Below, one piece after another: positions 1-5,750 of a stretch of DNA of 10,705 nt (its first letter is position 1; every line of letters begins with the position of its first letter). The stretch comes from CAIUVD01 sp044338255 (GTDB lineage Bacteria; Planctomycetota; UBA11346), in NCBI GenBank assembly GCA_044338255.1, contig JBIILZ010000123.1, forward strand, positions 1-10,705. The letters are read 5' to 3'. Position numbers and translations under genes: made by a program. Under the pieces are notes generated by a model. The model did no database searches. It was not told the DNA's origin and saw only the letters and a list, made by a program, of their open reading frames with translations.

Positions 1-587
1 TCTATTCGAACTCTTTACCAATCTCGGAACTGTAACTCAAAAACACCACTGTCATTCTACCAGACACCTGGTCAACAAAAACGGATGGATCTGCATCGTC
101 CTACAGGCGCTTGGTATTTCAGAAGATTGCATCAAGCCCGTGCTTTCACGATTGGCATTATATTAAAATTCGAACTCTTGAGTGTGCGGTATATGGCGAA
201 ATGGCCTGAAACTTGGACAAACACACATGAAATCCTTCCGTGGATACGCGCGCACACATTTCCATCCTTGGAGTTGCGTAACTGGGTGGGCCAGCTTCTT
301 TCAGCTATAGTGTCCTCATACCGCGAAGTAAATACTCGCCTTAAGCGACAACGATCGGCAATCACCAAACGGTATCCAGGTGGCGAAGAATGGTCCGATG
401 GGCCGGATCATGACCGGTTTCGATCGCCGCCGGATGGATTCCGCTCCCCTCGGGAGCCTGAATTCCATTACCTCGATAGCGCATTTACCAGTACAGTCGT
501 CATAAAATTTGTCTTTTGCTTAACCACACGACGAATTCCGAATCGCAGCGGTGGGGAAATCCTGCCCGCCAGGACTGCTGCATCATC
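1..587. other. AT-richer stretch, no convincing gene; one long open plus frame
   Basis: This stretch is visibly richer in A and T than the rest of the window. The plus frame containing the ATG at 85 has no stop from base 1 to the TAG at 667-669. Its translation is tryptophan-rich (for example ILPWIRAHTF, RNWVGQLLSA) and I recognise no family. The frame runs straight through the intrinsic terminator at 588-618, so its last part cannot be a normal coding sequence, and no Shine-Dalgarno sequence precedes the ATG at 85 or the one at 193. It may be a decayed or horizontally acquired gene entering from the left, or chance. A 12-bp direct repeat (ATTCGAACTCTT) lies at 4-15 and 168-179. Confidence 0.3.
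436..466. repeat. Imperfect inverted repeat / hairpin
   Basis: GCTCCC (443-448) and GGGAGC (452-457) form a perfect 6-bp stem with a 3-nt loop. An outer helix, GGATTC with GAATTCC, adds about six pairs with one bulge and a small internal loop. No T-run follows, so it is not a standard terminator. Function unknown. Confidence 0.45.
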
Positions 588-618
588 AAAAAAAACCCGG
601 CTGATGCCGGGTTTTTTT
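588..618 (-). terminator. Intrinsic terminator downstream of the outer-membrane gene
   Basis: The stem CCCGGC (596-601) / GCCGGG (606-611) has a TGAT loop, with A8 on the left (588-595) and T7 on the right (612-618), so it can terminate in either direction. It lies about 90 bp past the stop codon of the minus-strand gene at 709-1368, its most likely client. Any transcript leaving the left-hand region would also be stopped here. Confidence 0.85.
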
Positions 619-708
619 GTGCTGCCGACTCACTGCCCACGACGCGACCGTAGCTCCGTCGCCGACTAGGAGCCTCGACCTGCACGCATGGTGCGGATCA
701 GAAGCGGA

Positions 709-1368
709 TCAGAAACGGTAGCCGATTTCCGCGCCGAAGGTGAAGCCGCTGGTGTTCATGGTCAGTTCGTTGACGTTGCCCTTGACCTTCGAGGTGCCGA
801 GAAGACCGCTCGAGGTCACCCCGAACTGCCAGGAGCGTTCGGTAAGGTAGACGCCGAGACGAACCCCGGTTTCCAGGGCATAGCCCATGCGTTTCTTCTC
901 ATCGACGTCGACGAAGCTGGCCCCGACTCCGACAAACGGCATCATTTCAAGCCAACCGCGCAGCGCGGGAGATTCGACGATGCCGTACTGCCAACCGTAA
1001 TAAACATCCACCATGGGCTGGACCAGACCAGTGGTCGTACCGTTGTCGCCGATTTCGTAGGAACCCAGCGACAACTGACCGCCGTACACCGTGCTGGTGG
1101 TGTGCTCGGGCGGAACCTTGCCGATGAGATAAGTCATCGTCGCGCGCCCGCCGCGGCTCTTCGAGCTGTCGTAGTTGAAGGTATTGCCACCAGCGAGCGC
1201 TTCGTTGTGGACCCTGGGCGTCGGCGCACTGGTGAGCCCGAAACGCAGATCGCGGAATTTATATGCGGGATCAGCGACCACATCTTCCGCGCACCATCCG
1301 CCAAGAGCGAGACCGAGCAGAGCCGTGACGCAGGTGACGGAGCGCAGAACAGGACGGGACAGGGCCAT
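709..1368 (-). CDS. Predicted outer-membrane beta-barrel protein
   Basis: A 219-residue exported protein. Residues 1 to about 27 form a signal peptide (basic start MALSRPVLRS, hydrophobic core VTALLGLALGG, likely cleavage near WCA/ED). The rest alternates hydrophobic and polar residues in short strands rich in Gly, Tyr, Thr and Phe (LRGWLEMMPFVGVGASF, GYALETGVRLGVYL, TSGFTFGAEIGYRF) and ends in phenylalanine, as expected for a BAM-dependent barrel with a C-terminal beta-signal. Its length suits an eight-stranded barrel of the OmpW/OmpX size class, but I cannot name a family or ligand. The start is well supported: on the minus strand AGAGGAG sits 5 nt before the ATG. The gene appears monocistronic, with a terminator at 588-618. 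Its leader contains a 9-bp tandem repeat. Two near-copies of CGGATCAGAA lie just past its stop codon. Confidence 0.72.
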   Translation of the reverse strand: MALSRPVLRSVTCVTALLGLALGGWCAEDVVADPAYKFRDLRFGLTSAPTPRVHNEALAGGNTFNYDSSKSRGGRATMTYLIGKVPPEHTTSTVYGGQLSLGSYEIGDNGTTTGLVQPMVDVYYGWQYGIVESPALRGWLEMMPFVGVGASFVDVDEKKRMGYALETGVRLGVYLTERSWQFGVTSSGLLGTSKVKGNVNELTMNTSGFTFGAEIGYRF

Positions 1369-1386
1369 GGATGCTCCTCTGAGCTA

Positions 1387-1418
1387 ACGAGGCGGACGAG
1401 GCGGACGAGGCGGACGAG
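1387..1418. repeat. 9-bp tandem repeat in the leader of the outer-membrane gene
   Basis: Three perfect copies of ACGAGGCGG (1387-1413) plus ACGAG (1414-1418). The array ends only 6-7 bp upstream of the Shine-Dalgarno sequence of the minus-strand gene starting at 1368, so it would be in its 5' untranslated leader. Copy-number change here would alter the leader without touching the protein. Confidence 0.85.
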
Positions 1419-1488
1419 ACCTCAACCACCTGCCGAGCTTCACGTACACCTGCACGATCGACTTGGTTGACGGATGAGGACTTGAAAG

Positions 1489-1570
1489 CTAGTCGGCAAC
1501 ATCCTGCTGTGCAATGGTCAAACCAGCAGGCCAAGCACGCCGTGTTGCCATCCCATACCATAACGACTAG
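1489..1570. repeat. Nested inverted repeats between two minus-strand genes
   Basis: Three inverted pairs are nested: CTAGTCG (1489-1495) with CGACTAG (1564-1570); GGCAAC (1495-1500) with GTTGCC (1544-1549); and CCTGCTG (1503-1509) with CAGCAGG (1524-1530) around a 14-nt loop. The left arms are packed together, while the right arms are separated by 13-14 nt. It occupies most of the gap between the stop at 1582 and the outer-membrane gene. It could be a structured leader RNA, a degenerate terminator or a small mobile palindrome. No T-run is seen. Confidence 0.5.
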
Positions 1571-1581
1571 GCCGCTCCTTC

Positions 1582-2523
1582 TTATTGCCAACGCGCGGGT
1601 GTAATCCCATAGGCGATGCGCAGGGCTCCGGCACTGCTGGCTCCCTGCCGCAGGAGGTCGAGCAGGCTGGCGAAATGCGCTTGGCCGTCAGGGGTCAGCA
1701 AGGGCTGCACCAAGGCCCCGCTGAGAGCCGCATCGGCCTGCAACGGGCCGGCCAGCAGCACGGCGGCGATCGCTTCCGGCCCGGCCGCCTGGCGGCGTTC
1801 GCGCATCGCGCGCGGGCTGGGTCCCTCGCCGGCGGCCTTGGCGCGTGCGACCTCAGCCACACCATTGCTCAACCATCCCGGCCAGCCCCCCGACGGCGGG
1901 ACACTTAGATCAAGGGCCAGACGCGCCAAACTGCTGGCCGCACGCGCCCGTAAGCTCTCGACCGGGGCCAGTTGCAGGAGCGGCAAGGCCGGACGCACGA
2001 TCCCCTGGGGCGGAATGCCGCGCTCCGCCTGATCACAGAACACCACCACCGGCCCCGCCCACCGTGGCCAGGGCAAGGGCGCCAACAGGCTGCGCACATC
2101 GTCCAACGCCCCGCGCACATCTACGGTCCGGCTGCCGCGTACGTCGTCACCGACCACCAGCACCGCTCCACGCGTGGCCGGCAAGCCCAGCCGCCCTTGT
2201 TCACGCGCTGCCCAGGTCGCAAGGATCAATTCGAGCCCGGTTTGTGCGGAAAGTGGCTGGGCGCTGCTGCTGGCGATGGCGAAGGCCGCCTGCCGACGTT
2301 CATCGGCCAACAACGCGGAGACCCGCCAGGAACTCGGCAAGAGGCCCGGCAGGAGCGCGAACTCAGCCTGCCTTGTGGGCGTAAAGGCACGCCAGGGCAG
2401 GACCACCGGCAGGCCGGCCGTGGACCACAGCAATGCCGGATCAGCGCCGCCGGCAGTGATCACGCACGCGCTCGGGGCGCCGCTGATGGCCGCTGGCGGC
2501 AGGGTCCAGGTGCTGACATCCAT
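1582..2523 (-). CDS. Hypothetical protein with peptidase-MA-like C-terminus lacking HExxH
   Basis: A 313-residue Ala/Leu/Pro-rich protein without an obvious signal peptide or membrane helix. The C-terminal third resembles peptidase MA-like (gluzincin) proteins: GGWPGWLSNGVAEVARA (residues 212-228) matches the usual PxWLxEGxAE segment that follows the zinc helix, and the end LLRQGASSAGALRIAYGITP (290-309) matches the family's closing LxxG...AxxxxYG pattern. At the expected place of the HExxH helix (about 190-205) the sequence is SLRARAASSLARLALD, with no histidine or HE pair, so it is probably not an active metalloprotease. The family assignment is inference from these motifs. The ATG at 2523 has no clear Shine-Dalgarno sequence. 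It is divergent from the gene at 2576, so the two may share control. Confidence 0.6.
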   Translation of the reverse strand: MDVSTWTLPPAAISGAPSACVITAGGADPALLWSTAGLPVVLPWRAFTPTRQAEFALLPGLLPSSWRVSALLADERRQAAFAIASSSAQPLSAQTGLELILATWAAREQGRLGLPATRGAVLVVGDDVRGSRTVDVRGALDDVRSLLAPLPWPRWAGPVVVFCDQAERGIPPQGIVRPALPLLQLAPVESLRARAASSLARLALDLSVPPSGGWPGWLSNGVAEVARAKAAGEGPSPRAMRERRQAAGPEAIAAVLLAGPLQADAALSGALVQPLLTPDGQAHFASLLDLLRQGASSAGALRIAYGITPARWQ

Positions 2524-2543
2524 GCGTGCGTCGTGCCCGGGCT

Positions 2544-2580
2544 TGCTGGCGAGGCAACCAGCAGATCATGGCCGCATGAT
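2544..2580. promoter_or_regulatory. Two adjacent palindromes in the divergent intergenic gap
   Basis: TGCTGG (2544-2549) pairs with CCAGCA (2558-2563) across 8 nt, and ATCATG (2565-2570) pairs with CATGAT (2575-2580) across GCCG. The second hairpin contains the start codon of the plus-strand gene (ATG at 2576). The gap between the divergent genes is only 52 bp, so the palindromes could be operator sites or, in RNA, a structure hiding the start codon. No clear -35/-10 pair was found. Confidence 0.4.
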
Positions 2581-3364
2581 GTTTCGCCGTCGCACCACCG
2601 ACCAGGTATACGCGACCCTGCAACAAGTGCAGCGGCGCATCACTGAACAAGGCGGCGGACAACCCGGCAATCCACCGGCCAGCATTGCCGCCCCCGCCGG
2701 AGCGCGGCCACTGACGAATCTGGCCCCCAAACCGCTGCAGACCAATCAAGGCCTGGGCGCCCTGTCAGCCGGTCCAAGCCAACGTCCGGGAGCCTTCCCC
2801 GGCACGCAGGCCGCCGAAAACGACGTCGCCAGCAATCCCCCCTCGGGGTTCTCGACGAACACCTATCCGCGCAGCACCCTGCATGTGCCCATGCACCTGG
2901 CGACCGTCCTGGCGCTGCTGTGGTTCACTTCGATCGTCGTCGCCGGTTATCTCGGCATGCGCCAGGGCCAGCGCCGCGACACCGTGCCCACCGTGGCTGA
3001 ACATGAGCCGGCGACGCTGACCAAGCCGATCGATCCCGAAGATCCGCTGCCGGGCAAGCGCCTGGGCGATTCGCTGTACGTCCTGAAAGCGGTTCCGTCG
3101 TTCAACGACCAGTTGAAAAAACAGTGGCAGGCCGAGGCCGTTCGGCTGAACGGCGTCATGCTGCAGAATGCCAGCAAAGGCTGGAAACCCTACTTCGGCG
3201 TACGTGAACCGGAAAACGGCGGCCTGCAGTTCGTCTTCGGCTACGCTAATCGGCTCTTCGGGGTCGACCGCGTACAGTTCGAGGATTTCTCGCGCTTATT
3301 GGCAGCGCCGACGACCAAGGGCGGTGGCGGTTATACCTCGGCAAAATGGGTCGCGGTCGACTAG
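2576..3364 (+). CDS. Single-pass membrane protein of unknown function
   Basis: A 262-residue protein from the ATG at 2576 (a second ATG follows at 2579). Residues 1-105 are polar and rich in Pro, Gly, Gln and Ala and look disordered. A single hydrophobic helix (MHLATVLALLWFTSIVVAGY, about 106-125) is followed by a charged domain of about 135 residues with KPIDPEDPLPGKRLGDSLYV, an FGVREPENGGLQFVFGYANR segment and a C-terminal KWVAVD. The likely topology is N-terminus in the cytoplasm and C-terminal domain in the periplasm. I recognise no family. The open frame extends upstream to 2174, but that part runs antisense to the divergent gene and is a shadow. The start codon lies in a small hairpin. 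The HD-domain gene begins 10 bp downstream, so they probably form one transcript. Confidence 0.68.
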   Translation: MMFRRRTTDQVYATLQQVQRRITEQGGGQPGNPPASIAAPAGARPLTNLAPKPLQTNQGLGALSAGPSQRPGAFPGTQAAENDVASNPPSGFSTNTYPRSTLHVPMHLATVLALLWFTSIVVAGYLGMRQGQRRDTVPTVAEHEPATLTKPIDPEDPLPGKRLGDSLYVLKAVPSFNDQLKKQWQAEAVRLNGVMLQNASKGWKPYFGVREPENGGLQFVFGYANRLFGVDRVQFEDFSRLLAAPTTKGGGGYTSAKWVAVD

Positions 3365-3374
3365 CGATCAGCCC

Positions 3375-4043
3375 GTGATCGACCCCGGCACGCCGCTCTC
3401 GGCGCAACATCAACACCTGCTGGCCCTGATCACCCCGCATCTGCCGGCCGGTGAGATGGCCCACGATCTCGATCACATCCTGCGCGTGCGGACCTGGGCG
3501 ATGCGTCTGGCGCCCGAGGCTGGGGCCGATCGCGAACTCGCCGGGGCCACCGCCCTCGTACACGACCTGGTTTTCGTGCCCAAGGAAAGCGCGGAACGGG
3601 CCCTCGGCGGAGAACGTTCCGCTGCCGCCGCCCCGGCAGTGCTGGCGGCGGCGGGCTATGCAGCGGCGGACATCGCCGAGATCGCCGAGGCCGTGCGCAC
3701 CTCCTCGTGGTCGCGTGGCCTGAAACCTACCAATGCATTGGGAGTTGTCCTGCAGGACGCCGATCGCCTCGATGCCCTGGGCGCCATCGGCCTGCTGCGC
3801 ACCGCCGCCTGCGGGCAGTTCATGTCGCGTCCAGATCAGCCAGGGCGCTTCTACGATCCCCTCGATCCGCTCGCCGCCCATGGGCGGACGGTGGATGATC
3901 GACGGCAGGTCGTTGATCATCTGCATGCCAAGCTCCTCCGCCTGCACCTCGGCATGCACCTGCCCGGGGCCCGGGCCGAGGCCGCCCGACGGCACCGCTG
4001 GCTCCTGGATTTCCTCGCTGAGCTGACCTCTGAACTGCAGTGA
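3375..4043 (+). CDS. HD-domain metal-dependent phosphohydrolase, YedJ type
   Basis: 222 residues from GTG at 3375, the only in-frame start after the upstream stop at 3364. The HD superfamily pattern is clear: MAHDLDHILRVRTWA (H30, H34), ALVHDLVFVPK (H63-D64) and VLQDADRLDALGAIG (D130, D133). The order and spacing, the VPKESAERAL segment, the FYDPLDPLAAHGRTVDD stretch (about residues 155-171) and the C-terminal HAKLLRLHLGMHLPGARAEA match YedJ-like HD hydrolases of about 230 residues, whose physiological substrate is poorly defined. Where relatives have a conserved HSFS, this protein has VRTSSWSRG (107-115), so one presumed metal-ligand histidine seems replaced. The protein is cytoplasmic. It sits 10 bp after the membrane-protein gene and is probably co-transcribed. 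The Shine-Dalgarno sequence is weak. Confidence 0.85.
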   Translation: MIDPGTPLSAQHQHLLALITPHLPAGEMAHDLDHILRVRTWAMRLAPEAGADRELAGATALVHDLVFVPKESAERALGGERSAAAAPAVLAAAGYAAADIAEIAEAVRTSSWSRGLKPTNALGVVLQDADRLDALGAIGLLRTAACGQFMSRPDQPGRFYDPLDPLAAHGRTVDDRRQVVDHLHAKLLRLHLGMHLPGARAEAARRHRWLLDFLAELTSELQ

Positions 4044-4048
4044 ATGTC

Positions 4049-4077
4049 TTACGATTTTTACGAATTACGCTCAAAAT
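4049..4077 (+). promoter_or_regulatory. Candidate sigma-70 promoter before the zinc-ribbon gene
   Basis: The 72-bp gap after the HD gene holds an AT-rich island unlike its surroundings. TTACGA (4049-4054) and CAAAAT (4072-4077) are separated by 17 bp and match the -35 and -10 consensus at about 3 and 4 of 6 positions. It would give the downstream zinc-ribbon/coaC/waaA run its own promoter. This is a weak motif match only. Confidence 0.25.
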
Positions 4078-4115
4078 AGAGTTGGCACGGCAGGTCAAGG
4101 CCCTAGCCTCCCCGT

Positions 4116-4868
4116 ATGGATCAGACGACGTACTTTTTATTTCGTTGCTCCGCTTGCCGTGGGCGCTCACGGGTGGCCACCGTGCATGCTGGACACACCA
4201 TCGTCTGTCCGCATTGCCAGGCGAACAGTCTGGCACAACCCGAGACACCGCTCTCGGCTGTCGCCGCCGCCGCCGCCGCCACCGCCACCGGTGATGCTCA
4301 ACCGCCGATGACGACCAAGCGTTTCGCACGACCGTTCGGGACTCCGGCGACGGTATCGCTGCCACGACCGCAAACCGCCCGCGGCAGTGGTACCCAGGAA
4401 CTGTTCCCCGACGAACGGATGAAAACCAATCAGCTGCGCGAGACCGCTCCCGGTATGAGCGGCTTTGCCGATCAGCATCCACCGTCTCAGCATCCACCCT
4501 CCACCGCCAGCATCCGCCGACAGCAGCCGGGAACCGCCACCGTGAGCCGCGCCCAGGCGCCCTCCACCGCCAGCCATCAGCGCACGCCCCCGGGCGCGGA
4601 ATCCGGCCGCGGGCTCCTCCACAAACACCCGTCCTTCCCATACGCCCTTGTTGGTCGCTTCCGCAGCGGCGGTAATTTGCGCCGTGCTGGCCATCCTGGC
4701 AGCGGTCGATGCCAGCACTTACCGCACGCGTTACCAGCAGGCCCGCAACGAAGCCGACAAGGGTGCGACGCAATCTGCGGATTTCCAAGCCACCGCCGAA
4801 ACCCTCGACAAACGCCTGGCGCGCGCGCAAGTCGAGCTCGCCGCGGCCCAGGCCGCTGTCGTCCGTGA
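4116..4868 (+). CDS. Zinc-ribbon membrane protein, N-terminal part (frameshifted gene)
   Basis: MDQTTYFLFRCSACRG opens a zinc ribbon: C11, C14, C31 and C34 (CxxC-16-CPHC), a type common at the N-terminus of planctomycete proteins. It is followed by a Pro/Gln/Ala/Thr-rich low-complexity linker with a run of seven alanines encoded partly by (GCC)6 at 4263-4280 and a QHPPSQHPPS duplication. After roughly codon 160 this frame turns into Arg/Pro/His-rich text typical of an out-of-frame shadow, while the +1 frame becomes a membrane helix and coiled coil. I therefore read 4116-5223 as one gene with a single-base frame change somewhere between 4546 (just after a stop in the other frame, 4543-4545) and about 4648. 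C5 at 4587-4591 is the obvious slippage candidate. Function unknown. The ATG at 4116 has only a distant AAGG as Shine-Dalgarno. Confidence 0.6.
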   Translation: MDQTTYFLFRCSACRGRSRVATVHAGHTIVCPHCQANSLAQPETPLSAVAAAAAATATGDAQPPMTTKRFARPFGTPATVSLPRPQTARGSGTQELFPDERMKTNQLRETAPGMSGFADQHPPSQHPPSTASIRRQQPGTATVSRAQAPSTASHQRTPPGAESGRGLLHKHPSFPYALVGRFRSGGNLRRAGHPGSGRCQHLPHALPAGPQRSRQGCDAICGFPSHRRNPRQTPGARASRARRGPGRCRP

Positions 4869-5223
4869 GCGCGAAATCGTCGTCGAACTGAACAAGACGG
4901 TGACGCGTCTGGGCGAAGACCTCGCGAAAGCCTCGCGCGCAGAGATGCCGGGCCTGACGACCAGGCCCAATGCCGGTGCCATGAGCGCCATCGCTGCCGG
5001 CGGCACGTTCCCCTCGGCTACTCTGCCCATCGCCGGGGTGCCCATGAATCGCCGCGAACCGACGCCGACCGTACCGCCCTGCTCGGCTCGAAATAACTCG
5101 CCGGGGCCGCGCGCTGGACGCTGGACGCCAACTGTTTCGCGCTGGACGCCACCTGTTTCGCGCTGGACGCCAGCAGTTTCGCGCTGGACGCCAGCAGTTG
5201 CGCCCTCGGCCCTACATCAATGA
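4648..5223 (+). CDS. Transmembrane coiled-coil part of the zinc-ribbon gene
   Basis: This frame carries a hydrophobic helix (LLVASAAAVICAVLAILAAV) directly followed by about 75 residues of heptad-rich coiled coil (YQQARNEADKGATQSADFQA, then LARAQVELAAAQAAVVRERE, then LNKTVTRLGEDLAKASRAEM). A Pro/Ala/Thr-rich tail follows and ends in four RWTPxVS heptapeptide repeats encoded by a 21-bp array. The frame is open back to 4546 with Pro/Ala/Ser content continuous with the linker of the preceding entry, so the natural start is probably the zinc-ribbon ATG at 4116 and this is its C-terminal half after a frameshift. A TTG at 4648 would be the start if it is a separate gene, but it has no Shine-Dalgarno. 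The stop TGA overlaps the coaC ATG (ATGA at 5220-5223), suggesting translational coupling. Confidence 0.6.
   Translation: MLVASAAAVICAVLAILAAVDASTYRTRYQQARNEADKGATQSADFQATAETLDKRLARAQVELAAAQAAVVREREIVVELNKTVTRLGEDLAKASRAEMPGLTTRPNAGAMSAIAAGGTFPSATLPIAGVPMNRREPTPTVPPCSARNNSPGPRAGRWTPTVSRWTPPVSRWTPAVSRWTPAVAPSALHQ
5120..5203 (+). repeat. 21-bp tandem repeat, four copies, before coaC
   Basis: Four units at 5120-5140, 5141-5161, 5162-5182 and 5183-5203, each starting GCTGGACGCC and ending TTTCGC or TTGCGC; a partial GCTGGAC precedes at 5113-5119. Differences are confined to the middle (AACTG, ACCTG, AGCAG) and one base near the end. In the reading frame of the coiled-coil gene each unit adds RWTPxVS/A. 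The array ends 16 bp before the coaC start. Confidence 0.92.
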
Positions 5224-5750
5224 TCCGCACCATGCAAATTGTCCTGGGCATCAGCGGTGGCATCGCCGCCTATAAAACTCCTGAAGTCGTCCGCGTCTTG
5301 CGGCGTAAAGGACACGTGGTGCGCTGCGTGCTCACCGCCCACGCCGGCCGCATGGTGACCAGGGATGCCTTGCAGGCGGTCAGTGGCCAGATCGTCGACG
5401 ATACCTTGTGGACCACTGATGGCCGGATGCCGCACATCGAATTGGCGCGCTGGGCCGAGGCCCTGCTGATCGCACCGCTCACCGCCGACTGCGCGGCGCG
5501 CCTCGCCCTGGGCCTGGCCGATGACCTGCTGACGACCCTGTTCCTCGCCCTCGAGCCGCACAAGCGGGTGTGGTTGGCACCGGCGATGAACACCGTGATG
5601 TGGGAAAAATCGGTGGTGCAGGGGCACCTACAGACGCTGCGCAATGGCGGCGCGACGATCATTGCTCCCGCCAGCGGACTCCTCGCCTGCGGCGAAGACG
5701 GCATCGGCGCCATGGCTGAGCCGCAGGTACTTGCCGACGCGCTTGGCTGA
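5220..5750 (+). CDS. coaC: Phosphopantothenoylcysteine decarboxylase (CoaC-type flavoprotein)
   Basis: A 176-residue HFCD-family flavoprotein that decarboxylates 4'-phosphopantothenoylcysteine to 4'-phosphopantetheine in coenzyme A synthesis, in the cytoplasm with FMN. Visible motifs: VLGISGGIAAYK (residues 8-19, FMN site), PHIELARWAE with H72 (the conserved active-site histidine), LADDLLTTLFLA, LAPAMNTVMW (PAMN at 121-124) and GLLACGEDGIGAMAEP with C157 in the substrate clamp. The clamp has GAMAEP where relatives usually have GRMAEP. The protein stops right after the clamp, so the CoaB synthetase half found in the common CoaBC fusion is absent and must be encoded elsewhere. The ATG at 5220 overlaps the preceding stop; an internal ATG at 5232 would give a more typical N-terminus (MQIVLGISGG). 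The stop overlaps the waaA ATG as TGATG. Confidence 0.88.
   Translation: MIRTMQIVLGISGGIAAYKTPEVVRVLRRKGHVVRCVLTAHAGRMVTRDALQAVSGQIVDDTLWTTDGRMPHIELARWAEALLIAPLTADCAARLALGLADDLLTTLFLALEPHKRVWLAPAMNTVMWEKSVVQGHLQTLRNGGATIIAPASGLLACGEDGIGAMAEPQVLADALG

Noticed and set aside
85..669. 194-codon open frame called as a normal gene
   Set aside because: It reads through the intrinsic terminator at 588-618, lacks a ribosome site and shows no recognisable family; kept only as an open question.
709..1368. Lipoprotein signal in the outer-membrane protein
   Set aside because: The cysteine in GGWC is preceded by Trp, which does not fit a lipobox, and the C-terminus fits a beta-barrel.
1616..2646. Several long plus-strand open frames opposite the minus-strand gene
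   Set aside because: Their translations are Arg/Pro/Ala-rich shadows of a GC-rich gene; the minus strand carries the motif-bearing protein.
4093..4115. TTGGCACGG near 4081 as a sigma-54 promoter
   Set aside because: The -24 half is present but no TTGCA-like -12 element is found at the required spacing.
4263..4280. (GCC)6 as a phase-variable switch
   Set aside because: Trinucleotide slippage would only change the alanine number and cannot cause the observed frame change.
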